Shown: piece after piece, positions 25,747-34,652 of the stretch
How positions within the stretch are numbered: position 1 is the stretch's first letter
How the letters are laid out: each line of letters starts with the position of its first letter
DNA from: Pandoraea fibrosis
GTDB lineage: Bacteria; Pseudomonadota; Gammaproteobacteria; Burkholderiales; Burkholderiaceae
DNA length: 64,000 nucleotides
Assembly: GCF_000807775.2 (NCBI RefSeq)
Contig: NZ_CP047385.1
Span: 5,146,001 to 5,210,000, forward strand
Direction: 5' to 3'
Translations under genes and position numbers: made by a program
Notes under the pieces: model-generated
What the model was told of the DNA's origin: nothing
What the model saw: only the letters and a program-made list of their open reading frames with translations
Database searches by the model: none

Positions 25747-27376
25747 GCGAACCGATCCATTGTTTGATGATCTGGGCGACCCGCTCGGGTTCGCCGTCAG
25801 CCAGTGTTGTCAGGCGTCCGAGCTTCGTGTCGAACGAAGCGTCCGAGTCGGGCGGCATGTCGTTGGCGAAGGCCGGCAAGGCAGCCTGCTGAGCCGCACT
25901 CTCGGCGTCGCGGCGGCTACGTTCGCGCGCTTCGGCCTCGGCAACGCGCGCGGCCTCCTTGCGCCGGCGACCACGACGAGCCAGCGCCACCCAGGTGATC
26001 AACGCGATCAACAGCGCCGCTGCGGCGGCCATCGCGGCGTATTGTCTTTGCGTATCGGTGAGCCCAAGCCCCGCGGCAGCGGTGTCCTGTGTATCGAACG
26101 TCATGACGCCATCGGTGGCCACGAACGGCATGGCACTCACCACCAGCGTGTCGCCACGGTCGATCTGAATGCCTGCGCTCGCCCGTAACGCACGCTCCAG
26201 CTCGGCGAGGGTGTCGACGGTCCAGCCGTTGCCACCCGGTGCTGCCTGTGAATCCACCATGACCGCCACATGCATCTGGCGAACGCGCGGACGATGACGC
26301 TTGGTCTGCGTGATCGAGCGGTCATAGGCGAACTGACGCGTGGACGACGTGGTGCGCATCGCCGCGCCTTCGCCCCCGAGGATCGGTGCCGCGTCGACGG
26401 GACGATTCGCCATCGCGCCCGGCACACCGCCCACGACAGCGTCGTCGTCGCGCGCTTCGCGCACGGCTTCCTGCATGACACGGGGATCGGCACCGAGCGC
26501 CTCGGTGGTGTTGGACACCAGATCCTCGTCCAGATCGATGCTCACGCTCGCGCGGTAGCGATCGGCGCCGAGAATGCCGTCGAGCAGACCCCGCACGTTG
26601 CGAAGCGCTTCGTCACGCGAGCGCGTTCGGGCTTCCACGTTGCCGTATGTCGCATCGTCGAGATCGAGATTCGCGGTGAGCGGCGTGCCGTGCTGATCGA
26701 CGACGGAGACGTTCTCCGCCGCCAGCCCGTTCACACTGCCGGCCACGAGCTTGACAATCGCGCTGACCTGCTGCGGCGCGAGCTTTTGCCCGGGGCGCAC
26801 TGAAATCAGCACCGACGCGCTGGCCGATGCCTTGGTATGCGTGACGAAGGACGTCTGCGGCGCAAGAGCAATGTGCACACGCGCGGCATCGACCGCGTCG
26901 ATCGACATGACGGTGCGCGCGAGTTCGCCTTCCAGACCGCGACGAAAACGCACGTCCTGTACGAACTGACGCACTCCCAGGCGCTCGTCGCGATCGACCA
27001 GTTCCAGTCCCGGCGGCAGCTCCGGCGTTACGCCCTTGGCGGCCAGCGCGAGACGTGCGCGGCCGAGCCGGTCGTGCGGCACGAGGATTGCGCCAGTGTC
27101 CGGATGCATGCGAAACGGGATCTGCTCCGCTTCGAGCACGCCGGTGGCCTGCGCGATCGGAATGCGCTGGTTCTGCCCGAACAGCGGCGCGTAGCCCGTG
27201 TCGTGCGAATACCAGGCGAGCGTGGCCGCGGTGATGGCACCGGCGGCCACGACGAGCGGCAACGCACTGCGCAGTTGTCCGGCAAAGCCCGATGGCTGGG
27301 CACGCCACTTCAGCCATCGCTCACGCGATCGCGTTCCAGCGCTGCCCAGCGCACGAAAGATGTTGTCCATTCCCAT
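25730..27376 (-). CDS. fliF: FliF, flagellar MS-ring protein
   Basis: 548 residues from the ATG at 27376 (a second ATG is at 27370; the ribosome site is weak for both). Two membrane helices are seen, at about 38-55 and 448-468. Ring-building motifs include SASVLISVRPGQKLAPQQVS and AIVKLVAGSVNGLAAENVSV, then VVDQHG. FliF forms the MS-ring, the first structure of the basal body. The gene is the most upstream flagellar gene of the 23-kb - strand series. It normally follows fliE, but no fliE is present before it. Confidence 0.95.
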   Translation of the reverse strand: MGMDNIFRALGSAGTRSRERWLKWRAQPSGFAGQLRSALPLVVAAGAITAATLAWYSHDTGYAPLFGQNQRIPIAQATGVLEAEQIPFRMHPDTGAILVPHDRLGRARLALAAKGVTPELPPGLELVDRDERLGVRQFVQDVRFRRGLEGELARTVMSIDAVDAARVHIALAPQTSFVTHTKASASASVLISVRPGQKLAPQQVSAIVKLVAGSVNGLAAENVSVVDQHGTPLTANLDLDDATYGNVEARTRSRDEALRNVRGLLDGILGADRYRASVSIDLDEDLVSNTTEALGADPRVMQEAVREARDDDAVVGGVPGAMANRPVDAAPILGGEGAAMRTTSSTRQFAYDRSITQTKRHRPRVRQMHVAVMVDSQAAPGGNGWTVDTLAELERALRASAGIQIDRGDTLVVSAMPFVATDGVMTFDTQDTAAAGLGLTDTQRQYAAMAAAAALLIALITWVALARRGRRRKEAARVAEAEARERSRRDAESAAQQAALPAFANDMPPDSDASFDTKLGRLTTLADGEPERVAQIIKQWIGSHASAR

Positions 27377-27608
27377 ATGTCGATTCACTTGCCTCGCTGT
27401 TGAGCCTCCGGATCGCAATCCGATGCGGGGGCTCGTCTAAGGCGTGACGCATAAGACTCACGCGTCGGGTATCCATTTGAAGGAGCACATGGTGACAACG
27501 AATCCGCGAATTAACGAAAATCTGCGTAGTCTTTGGGCATTGGCTGTACGTTGGCCGGAAATTTGGTACGTTTTCCCATTAACGCGACTGTCGATGACCC
27601 GCCGCTCG

Positions 27609-27624
27609 GCGACCGGCGGGCCAA
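27609..27624 (-). promoter_or_regulatory. Possible sigma-54-type promoter for fliF
   Basis: Read on the - strand the sequence TTGGCCCGCCGGTCGC has the GG-N10-GC spacing of sigma-54 promoters and matches the consensus TGGCACG-N4-TTGC in 9 of 11 fixed positions. It lies about 235 bases before fliF and overlaps a GC-rich inverted repeat. GG-N10-GC is frequent by chance in GC-rich DNA, so this is weak. Confidence 0.22.
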
Positions 27625-27656
27625 TGTCAGGCAGCGCACCGGCCGGGACGGCATGG

Positions 27657-27691
27657 AAAAAAAAGCCCTCACGCGCATGACGCGTGAGGGC
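27657..27691 (-). terminator. Terminator of ahpF
   Basis: A perfect 11-bp stem (27665-27675 with 27681-27691) and 5-base loop are followed on the - strand by eight T. It lies 44 bases past the ahpF stop and separates ahpF from fliF. Confidence 0.93.
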
Positions 27692-27734
27692 TCGACTGTC
27701 AAATGAGTGCGGCGCGCAGCCGCGTCAGCGACGC

Positions 27735-29333
27735 TCAGGCAGCGATCTTCTCCGGTGTCGTCGCTTCGTCTTCCACCGAGCTGAGCATCAGGTGTTCAAA
27801 AGCACCCAGCGAGGCCTTTGCGCCGTCGCCTACCGCGATCACGATCTGCTTGAACGGCACCGTCGTGACGTCACCCGCCGCGAACACGCCGGGCAGCGAC
27901 GTCTTGCCCTTGGCATCGACTTCGATCTCGCCGTGACGCGAGAGGGCCACCGTGCCCTTGAGCCATTCGGTGTTGGGGACCAGACCGATCTGCACGAACA
28001 CCCCTTCGAGCGCGATCGCGCCGGTCTCGCCGGATTCACGGTCGCGATAGGCAAGGCCGTTGACCTTCTGACCGTCACCGTGAATTTCGGTCGTTTGCGC
28101 GTTCATCAGCACGCGCACATTCGGCAGACTGCGCAGCTTGCGCTGCAACACTTCGTCTGCACGGAGTTGCGCACCATATTCGATCAGCGTGACTTCCTTG
28201 ACGATGCCCGCCAGATCGATGGCCGCTTCCACGCCAGAGTTGCCACCGCCAACGACCGCGACGCGCTTGCCCCTGAAGAGCGGGCCATCGCAGTGCGGGC
28301 AGTAAGCCACGCCACGGTTGCGGTATTCGCGTTCTCCCGGCACGCCGATTTCGCGCCAACGCGCACCGGTAGCAAGCACGATGGCACGTGCTTTCAGTAC
28401 GGCGCCGCTTGCCAGATGCACTTCGTGAATCTTGCCCGGGATCAAGGCTTCGGCGCGTTGCGTGTCGATCACGTCGACGTCATACGTCTTGACGTGTTGC
28501 TCCAGCGCGGTGGCGAACTTCGGCCCTTCGGTGTGCGTCACCGAGACGAAATTCTCGATGGCCATCGTGTCGAGCACCTGACCGCCGAAACGCTCGGCGA
28601 CCACGCCCGTCACGATCCCCTTGCGAGCGGCGTAGATGGCAGCGGCGGCGCCTGCCGGGCCACCGCCCACGATCAGCATGTCGTAGACCGGCTTGTTTTC
28701 GAGCGCCTTCGCGGCCCGTGCGCTCGCTCCCGTGTCGAGCTTCGCAAGCAACTCCTTCACGCTGGTACGGCCTTGCGTGAAGGACTCGCCGTTGAGGAAC
28801 ACCGTCGGCACGGCCATCACCTGACGCGCTTCGACTTCACTCTGGAACAGCGCGCCGTCGATGGTGACCTGCTGAATGCGCGGATTGATGAGCGCCATGA
28901 CGTTGAGCGCCTGCACGACTTCCGGGCAGTTCTGGCACGACAGCGAAATGTACGTCTCGAAGCGGAAATCACCGTCCAGCGCACGGATCTGCGCGATGGT
29001 GTCGTCGTCGAGTTTGACCGGATGGCCGCCGACTTGCAGCAGCGCAAGCACCAGTGACGTGAACTCGTGCCCCATGGGCAGACCGGCGAAACGAATCCGC
29101 GGTGCCTCGCCCGGCGTACCGATGGCAAAAGACGGACGACGCTCGCCTGCGTCCTGATCCCTGTCGTTGCGCACCACAACTGCAATCTGCGGCGAGAGCG
29201 GCGCGATCTCGTCCACCAGCGCCTTCATCTCGGCCGCCTTGGGACTGTCGTCGAGCCAAACAGCGATCTCGATCGGGCGCGTGACTTTCTGGAGGTACGT
29301 TTGCAACTGGGCTTTGAGGTTCGCGTCCAACAT
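27735..29333 (-). CDS. ahpF: AhpF, alkyl hydroperoxide reductase flavoprotein subunit
   Basis: 532 residues from the ATG at 29333; the frame is open 15 codons further but without a family match. The N-terminal tandem thioredoxin-fold domain carries CQNC (Cys133/Cys136). A thioredoxin-reductase-like part follows, with FAD motif [12 protein letters not shown], disulfide CPHC at about residue 350, NAD(P)H motif [12 protein letters not shown] and the [15 protein letters not shown] motif. AhpF uses NADH to re-reduce AhpC, which is encoded just upstream. All redox cysteines are present. The gene follows ahpC after 187 bases and ends before a strong terminator. Confidence 0.97.
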   Translation of the reverse strand: MLDANLKAQLQTYLQKVTRPIEIAVWLDDSPKAAEMKALVDEIAPLSPQIAVVVRNDRDQDAGERRPSFAIGTPGEAPRIRFAGLPMGHEFTSLVLALLQVGGHPVKLDDDTIAQIRALDGDFRFETYISLSCQNCPEVVQALNVMALINPRIQQVTIDGALFQSEVEARQVMAVPTVFLNGESFTQGRTSVKELLAKLDTGASARAAKALENKPVYDMLIVGGGPAGAAAAIYAARKGIVTGVVAERFGGQVLDTMAIENFVSVTHTEGPKFATALEQHVKTYDVDVIDTQRAEALIPGKIHEVHLASGAVLKARAIVLATGARWREIGVPGEREYRNRGVAYCPHCDGPLFRGKRVAVVGGGNSGVEAAIDLAGIVKEVTLIEYGAQLRADEVLQRKLRSLPNVRVLMNAQTTEIHGDGQKVNGLAYRDRESGETGAIALEGVFVQIGLVPNTEWLKGTVALSRHGEIEVDAKGKTSLPGVFAAGDVTTVPFKQIVIAVGDGAKASLGAFEHLMLSSVEDEATTPEKIAA

Positions 29334-29520
29334 GGCGTTTATCCGTCTCAATAGGGTATTAGGGCGAGCAGAGGCCACCGCGTCGGCCAGCGGCAGGCGC
29401 AGATGAGCGTCGGGAATTCGGGGGTGGGTGCCGGCGCGGCAGGTTTAGGGGGGCTGACGCGCCGGCGGGACGCCGCTCCGTGACGGGAGCGGCGCTTGCT
29501 ACGGTGATGACGCGTGCCGC

Positions 29521-30084
29521 TTAGATCTTGCCGATCAGGTCGAGCGACGGGCTCAGGGTTTCGGCACCCGGCGTCCACTTGGCCGGGCAGACTTCGCCCG
29601 GATGCGCTGCAATGTACTGTGCTGCCTGCACCTTGCGCAGCAGTTCCTTGGCGTCGCGGCCAATGCCGTTGTCATGAATTTCGCACAGCTTGATCTCGCC
29701 TTCCGGGTTGATCACGAACGTGCCACGCAGTGCCAGGCCTTCTTCTTCGATCAGCACGTCGAAGTTGCGCGAGATCGCGAGTGTCGGGTCGGCAACCATC
29801 GGGTACTGGATCTTCTGGATCGTGTCCGACGTATCGTGCCAGGCTTTATGGGTGAAGTGGGTATCGGTCGAGACGCTGTAAATCTCGACGCCCAGCTTCT
29901 TGAATTCTTCGTAATGGTCGGCCAGATCACCCAGCTCGGTCGGGCACACGAACGTGAAGTCGGCCGGGTAGAACACCACCACCGACCACTTGCCCTTCAG
30001 GGTTTCGTCGGTCACGGTGATGAAATCGCCGTTTTGGTAGGCGTTGGCTTTGAACGGCTTGATCTGGGTGTTGATGATCGGCAT
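29521..30084 (-). CDS. ahpC: AhpC, peroxiredoxin
   Basis: 187 residues, the usual AhpC size. The peroxidatic cysteine is Cys47 in FTFVCPTE, and the resolving cysteine is Cys166 in GEVCPAKW. The protein reduces H2O2, organic peroxides and peroxynitrite, with AhpF as reductant. The upstream region 30085-30175 is AT-rich and has a 7-bp dyad (30135-30154) that could be a peroxide-regulator site, but it does not match the spaced OxyR pattern well. Confidence 0.97.
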   Translation of the reverse strand: MPIINTQIKPFKANAYQNGDFITVTDETLKGKWSVVVFYPADFTFVCPTELGDLADHYEEFKKLGVEIYSVSTDTHFTHKAWHDTSDTIQKIQYPMVADPTLAISRNFDVLIEEEGLALRGTFVINPEGEIKLCEIHDNGIGRDAKELLRKVQAAQYIAAHPGEVCPAKWTPGAETLSPSLDLIGKI

Positions 30085-30134
30085 GTCGTTGTCTCTCTGA
30101 CGGGGTGGAAAGTGTTGACAGTATGCCGAATGCT

Positions 30135-30154
30135 ATCAATTAACAGAAATTGAT
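30135..30154. promoter_or_regulatory. Dyad upstream of ahpC
   Basis: ATCAATT and AATTGAT form a perfect 7-bp inverted repeat with a 6-base spacer, 51-70 bases upstream of the ahpC start in an AT-rich stretch. It may be an operator. The four spaced ATAG/CTAT elements expected of an OxyR site are not found in the right order. Confidence 0.3.
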
Positions 30155-30175
30155 TATTAAAATCTATTCAATTAA

Positions 30176-30203
30176 GCCAGGCTATCGGTACCGATAGCCT
30201 GGC
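30176..30203 (-). terminator. Terminator after the beta-propeller gene
   Basis: A perfect 28-base palindrome centred on GGTACC (arms 30176-30188 and 30191-30203) lies 50 bases past the stop of the propeller gene. On the - strand it is followed by a TTAATTG stretch, weakly T-rich. It insulates the ahpC promoter from upstream reading. Confidence 0.7.
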
Positions 30204-30253
30204 CGCAATGACGATGGCCGCGCACCAAAGGCCATTCTGGTGAGGGGGCGTTG

Positions 30254-30922
30254 TCAGTTCTTCGGGTAGCGCACGGCGCGCAACTTCCCGCTCGCGCCGC
30301 CACCGCAGTAAAAGAGGCCCTTGCCGTCGTACTCCAGACCGCTCACGCCGACACCGTCGGGCATCTGCACACGCTGAAGGACTTCGCCACCGACCGGATC
30401 GACCTGACGCAATTCGCTCTCGTCGTTCTCCCATGTCCCGTGCCAAAGTTCGTCGCCGACCCATGTGACGCCCGTCACGAACCGGTCGGATTCGATGCTG
30501 CGAAGGACCTTCCCGGTTGCCGGATCCACTTGAAAGATGCGCCGGTCGCGGTATTGTCCGACCCAAAGACTGCCTTCGGCCCACGTCAGTCCCGAGTTAC
30601 TGCCGCTGTCCGGTGCGGGAATCGAATGCACGACACGGCCGGTGGAGGGATCGATCTTGTCGATGCGGTTCTCGCCGATCTGATAGAGATGGGTGCCATC
30701 GAAGGTGGTGCCGGCGTCGCTTGCGGCGTCGATCGTGCGCAGGACTTCGCCGCTGACCGGATCGATGGCCAGCAGTTTTTCCCCGTTGGCTGCCCAGACT
30801 TGCCGACCATCGAAGGTCACGCCGTGGATGCTCGCTGTGCCGGGGAACGGGCCGTATTCGCAAGTGATGTCGGCCGCGCTCACGGTGGCGGCGGGAAGGC
30901 TTCGTTGCGGTTTGCTCGTCAT
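30254..30922 (-). CDS. Vgb/YncE-like beta-propeller protein, function unknown
   Basis: 222 residues from the ATG at 30922, which has an AGGAG site. No signal peptide. It is built from repeats of the type x-IDP-x-x-G-x-V-L-R-x-I (LLAIDPVSGEVLRTI, IDKIDPSTGRVVHSI, IFQVDPATGKVLRSI, LRQVDPVGGEVLQRV), each with W or L-rich strands such as SLWVGQYRDRR. This is the pattern of streptogramin-lyase/SMP-30-like propellers and also of glutamine-cyclotransferase-like proteins; no catalytic set is evident. It probably forms an operon with the HTH regulator gene 44 bases upstream, which suggests a signalling or sensing partner. The actual substrate is unknown. Confidence 0.7.
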   Translation of the reverse strand: MTSKPQRSLPAATVSAADITCEYGPFPGTASIHGVTFDGRQVWAANGEKLLAIDPVSGEVLRTIDAASDAGTTFDGTHLYQIGENRIDKIDPSTGRVVHSIPAPDSGSNSGLTWAEGSLWVGQYRDRRIFQVDPATGKVLRSIESDRFVTGVTWVGDELWHGTWENDESELRQVDPVGGEVLQRVQMPDGVGVSGLEYDGKGLFYCGGGASGKLRAVRYPKN

Positions 30923-30966
30923 ATCAGTCTCCTGTGGTAACGCCGAGGTTGGCGTGCAAGACCACT

Positions 30967-32187
30967 CTAGCCAAACGACCATCCGGCAGGGAGTAACAAA
31001 ATCGTCGTGAATTCGGTGAGCGGCGGCGCCATCCAGCGCTGCGCCCGGGCACGGCCGATGGATCGCACCCGGCCTTGCGATTCGAGGTCGCCCAAGGCAC
31101 GTTGCACGGTGCGCTGACTGGCATCGAGGGCCAGTGCCAACGCTGAAGTCGACCACGCCGCGCCGTCCGCCAGCAAGGCCATCAACGATGCGCTTTCGCC
31201 ATCGATGGGCGGCAGCAGCACGGTCACGGCGGCCGCCGTCGTCGTTCTCAGTGCGAAGCCGCGCGGCGTCGCGTCGATCTCGGCAATGCCCTTGAGCAGC
31301 GCGCGCAGACGTCCGATTTCGACACGCAGACGCGCACGATGCGTCTCGTCCGGATGACGCAGCCGGAAGGCGTCGGCGATCAACGATTCGCGCTCGACAT
31401 CGCCGGGCCAGGCGCGGGCCAGTTGTTGTGCCAGCCTAAACAGCACGGGGCGCTTCGCCAGCGGACGCCACGTGTTGCCGATGCTGACGCCGCGACGACA
31501 AGCGTCAATCACCAGCGAGTCCGAGTGAAGCAGCGACACCGCATCGTCGAGATTGAGGGTGCGCTCCCTCCCCTCATGCCATTGCCGGGCGGCGGGACGT
31601 CGCAACGTATCGTGCAGGTTTTCAATTTCAGCGCTGAGCGCGGGGACACCTGCGGCAGTGGCGGCATCTTGTGCGCGAGCGAGCGCGTTCCTGGCATCGG
31701 CAACCCGCAGCGTGCGCAGCGCCAATTCGGCGACGATCAGCGCGTGGACAGCGACATGACGCGCCGGCACGTTGGGTAGCGGGGCTTCTTGCAGCGCCTG
31801 TGCGGCGGCGTCGAGTTTGCCCACGAGCAGCAGGCGGCGTGCGACGAGCAACCGCGCGAGCATGGCGTTGGGGAGGTCGTCGTGCGCGGCGAGTAGCGAG
31901 GCCGCGTCTTGCAGCGAGCGTGTGGTCCCACTCAGATCGCGCGTGGCGAGGGCGACTTCGGCTTCGGCAACGACACATCGCGCACGGGCGAGGGCCTCGT
32001 GACGGCCAAAGCCTCGGGCGGCACGCTTGAGCAATTCTCGCGAACGCGCATAGTCCCCGAGCTGCGCCATCGCGATTCCGCGCAGCGCGAGCGCAGGCGG
32101 ATCGTCGCGAAGCGCGACACGGTGCAGCGCACCCAGCGGGTCGCCCGCAGCCAACGCGCGGGCGGAAGCGGCGATGAGGGAGTCCAT
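30967..32187 (-). CDS. TPR-containing winged-helix regulator
   Basis: 406 residues. The first ~190 residues are helical repeats of TPR type (for example ALALRGIAMAQLGDYARSRE and LLLVGKLDAAAQALQEAPLP). A middle segment with RLRHPDETHRARLRVEIGRL resembles a winged-helix DNA-binding unit. The C-terminal ~60 residues hold a second helix-turn-helix (STSALALALDASQRTVQRAL, then GDLESQGRVRSIG). I do not recognise a named family. The gene is 44 bases upstream of the propeller gene and 63 bases downstream of the YfcC-like permease, all on the - strand. A role as regulator of the propeller gene is inference from this pairing. Confidence 0.65.
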   Translation of the reverse strand: MDSLIAASARALAAGDPLGALHRVALRDDPPALALRGIAMAQLGDYARSRELLKRAARGFGRHEALARARCVVAEAEVALATRDLSGTTRSLQDAASLLAAHDDLPNAMLARLLVARRLLLVGKLDAAAQALQEAPLPNVPARHVAVHALIVAELALRTLRVADARNALARAQDAATAAGVPALSAEIENLHDTLRRPAARQWHEGRERTLNLDDAVSLLHSDSLVIDACRRGVSIGNTWRPLAKRPVLFRLAQQLARAWPGDVERESLIADAFRLRHPDETHRARLRVEIGRLRALLKGIAEIDATPRGFALRTTTAAAVTVLLPPIDGESASLMALLADGAAWSTSALALALDASQRTVQRALGDLESQGRVRSIGRARAQRWMAPPLTEFTTILLLPAGWSFG

Positions 32188-32250
32188 CGCGCGATATTAC
32201 CGCGTGGCGCGATACGCCCTTGCCACGACTTCGCGCAGCCCCCGCGTCGA

Positions 32251-33750
32251 TCAATACCCGCTCATCACCGCGAACGCGAGCGCACCGCCCGACAGCACGA
32301 GCAACACGAAGAACAGAGGGAGGATGAATTTCAGCCACTGGCCGAAGCCAACGCGCGCCGTGGCGAGATAGGCCAGCAACATGCCGGATGTCGGCGTGAT
32401 CATGTTCGTCAGGCCGCCGCCCAGCAGGAACGCCAGCACCGACGTCTGCGGACTCACGCCCGAGAGTTGCGCGATCGGTCCGATGATCGGCATGCTCACC
32501 GCCGCCTTGCCGGAGACCGACGGAATAAACACGTCCAGCGCCATCTGCACGCCCATCAGACCGTTGGCGACGGCTACCGCCGATTGCCCTCGCACCTTGA
32601 GCGTGAAGTCGTTGATGAGCGTATCGAGCACGTAGCTGCCGTGCAGAATGATTTCGACCGACGCCGCCAGCCCGATCAGCAATCCGGCAAGCATCATGCC
32701 CTTGAGCCCTTCCACGAACGCGTCGGCGGCCGTGCGCGAATCGAGGCGGCCGACCACCGCCGTCACCAGACTCGTCAGCACGTAGAAGGCCGACAGTTCG
32801 AGATTGCCCCACTTCAGCTCGCGCGTGCCGTAGACGAGCATCACTGCTGCGAGCGCCAGTACGAGCAGCGTGGCCTTGTGTCGAGGGGATAGCCGCGCAT
32901 GCAAATGCGCCACCGTCGCCATCTGTGCACGCGCCTCGGCCAAACGATAGTCGCTGCGGTACACATGCCAGAGAAAGTAAGCGATGCCCAGCGCAAGAAA
33001 CACCACGAACACCGCGATACGAAGGCCAATGCCCGAAAAAAGCGGCAGCCCCACCAACGGTTGCGCCACGGCCAGCGCCAGCGGATTGGTCACCGACGCG
33101 ATGTAGCCGATCTTCGCCGCAATCGCCACCAGCGCCACGGCGAACAGATTGGAAAGCCCCAGCCGACGTGTGAGCACCATCACCATGGGAATCACAACGA
33201 GGTACTCGGAAATGAAGCCGAGTAACGTGCTGCCCAGCGCAATCAGCACCATGAGCAACGGCGCGAGCACATACATGTTGCCCGACGTCAGTTGCAGCAG
33301 CCGGTCGATGCCCGCATCGATGGCCCCCGTCTTGCGCATCACGCCGAACATGCCGCCAACGAACATCACCATGAAGATGAGCGGCGCGTTCTTCACAAGG
33401 CCTTGAGGCACCGAGAGAAACGCCGACACCACGTTGGCCGGCTGCGCCTGTTCAGGCGTGCTGTGCGCGGCCTTTGGCGCGACGAGTGTGCCGATGTCGT
33501 GCATCTTCGGCACCACCTGATAAGTCCCCGGCACGACCAGCTTGCCGTCGCGCTCGAAGCGCCCGGCGTCGACCCACCATGTCATCGCCACGGCCATGAT
33601 CAGCACCCAGAGCATCATGACGACGGGGTGGAGCATCTTGCCGTGCGGTTTTTCGGCCTTGCCGGGCTCGCCATCGCCATGCCCGGCAGCGGGATTCGCG
33701 AGATCGGAATGGGGATGCCCGTCGACGGGCGTCGGCGCAAGCGCTGTCAT
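32251..33750 (-). CDS. YfcC/DcuC-superfamily permease
   Basis: 499 residues with about 12 membrane segments after a ~40-residue hydrophilic, His/Gly-rich N-terminus. Family blocks include FVGGMFGVMRKTGAIDAGID, FISEYLVVIPMVMVLTRRLG and DVFIPSVSGKAAVSMPIIGP, followed by GGLTNMITPTSGMLLAYLA. YfcC-family proteins are thought to carry dicarboxylates, basic amino acids or peptides across the inner membrane. An AGGA site precedes the ATG. The gene follows iclR and the formylglutamate amidohydrolase, so a carboxylate or amino-acid derivative is a likely substrate, by context. Confidence 0.85.
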   Translation of the reverse strand: MTALAPTPVDGHPHSDLANPAAGHGDGEPGKAEKPHGKMLHPVVMMLWVLIMAVAMTWWVDAGRFERDGKLVVPGTYQVVPKMHDIGTLVAPKAAHSTPEQAQPANVVSAFLSVPQGLVKNAPLIFMVMFVGGMFGVMRKTGAIDAGIDRLLQLTSGNMYVLAPLLMVLIALGSTLLGFISEYLVVIPMVMVLTRRLGLSNLFAVALVAIAAKIGYIASVTNPLALAVAQPLVGLPLFSGIGLRIAVFVVFLALGIAYFLWHVYRSDYRLAEARAQMATVAHLHARLSPRHKATLLVLALAAVMLVYGTRELKWGNLELSAFYVLTSLVTAVVGRLDSRTAADAFVEGLKGMMLAGLLIGLAASVEIILHGSYVLDTLINDFTLKVRGQSAVAVANGLMGVQMALDVFIPSVSGKAAVSMPIIGPIAQLSGVSPQTSVLAFLLGGGLTNMITPTSGMLLAYLATARVGFGQWLKFILPLFFVLLVLSGGALAFAVMSGY

Positions 33751-33857
33751 GTCAGTCCTGCCTGTTGTCTCTTTTGTGTTGGTGAAATGACGTTGCGCTG
33801 CGCCCCGCCCCGTTCAGCCGATGCGATTGACGCGCCGGCCCGGGCACGAGCGCCGGA

Positions 33858-34652
33858 CTACGCCACCTTGTTGGCTTGCGCCTCGTTCGGGGCCTGCGCG
33901 CCGGCGGCGCCTGCATACCCCAGCTCGGCCGAGATCTGCCGGCTGCACGCCTGCAGACGCTCCAGATAATCGGGAATCTCGATGCGGCTGATGCGCGCTT
34001 CCGGCCCCGAAATGGAAAGCGCCGCCACCACATCGCCGGACACATCGCGCACCGGCACCGCAATGGCGACCGCGCCGCTCGTGACTTCGCCCGCGCTCAT
34101 CGCATAGCCCTTGCGTGCCACCGCCGCCAGCTCGTCGGCGAACGCCATCGGCTCGGCAGCCACCGGCAGATGTTTCATGCGTGCGAAGAACTCGTTGCGA
34201 ATCGCATCCTGAGAGAACGCAAGCAACAACTTGCCCGACGCCCCCGAACTGAGCGGCCGGCGATTGCCGACCGAGCCCACCGAGCGCACCTGATGTGTGG
34301 TTTCGCAGCGCGCCACGCACACCGTCTCCAGCCCCTCGCGCACGCGCAGCACGATCGTCTCGTTGATCGCTTGATTGAGCGCGAGCATGAACTTCTGCGC
34401 GGCCCGCACAAGAATGTTCTGCTGCGACGCCGCCACACCGATCACAAACGCCTGCGGTCCTAGCGAATAGGTGGTGGTGCGCTCGTCCTGCAACACGAAG
34501 CGGTTGTGCTCCAGCGTGCACAACATGCGGTAGGTGCGCGACTTGTTGATGCCCAGACGATTGGACAGCTCCGTCACACCGAGTCCCGGATGCTCCGCGA
34601 CCAGCGAGAGCAGTTTCAGGGCGCTGTCGACGGAATCGACGATGTAGTTCAT
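33858..34652 (-). CDS. IclR-family transcriptional regulator
   Basis: 264 residues. The N-terminal winged helix has DSALKLLSLVAEHPGLGVTE and LSNRLGINKSRTYRMLCTLE. The C-terminal effector domain has SSGASGKLLLAFSQD and SGAVAIAVPVRDVSGDVVAA. It is coupled to the N-formylglutamate amidohydrolase by an ATGA overlap and is followed by the permease. Two matching palindromes in the region between the amidohydrolase and the porin (35658-35674, 35885-35901) resemble IclR-family operators such as the KdgR box, so this protein probably controls both divergent promoters. The effector is not known. Confidence 0.92.
   Translation of the reverse strand: MNYIVDSVDSALKLLSLVAEHPGLGVTELSNRLGINKSRTYRMLCTLEHNRFVLQDERTTTYSLGPQAFVIGVAASQQNILVRAAQKFMLALNQAINETIVLRVREGLETVCVARCETTHQVRSVGSVGNRRPLSSGASGKLLLAFSQDAIRNEFFARMKHLPVAAEPMAFADELAAVARKGYAMSAGEVTSGAVAIAVPVRDVSGDVVAALSISGPEARISRIEIPDYLERLQACSRQISAELGYAGAAGAQAPNEAQANKVA

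Larger units (their letters stand above)
27377..27734. other. Intergenic region between ahpF and fliF
   Basis: This 358-base gap separates the end of ahpF from the start of fliF, both on the - strand. It holds the ahpF terminator (27657-27691), a GC-rich inverted repeat (CCCGCCG at 27598-27604 with CGGCGGG at 27614-27620), and one weak sigma-54-like match (27609-27624). The fliF promoter should lie here. I see no credible gene, and specifically no fliE. Confidence 0.6.

Noticed and set aside
30085..30175. OxyR binding site before ahpC
   Set aside because: Single ATAG/CTAT elements occur but not with the 7-base spacing of the four-part OxyR motif. Only a simple dyad is reported.
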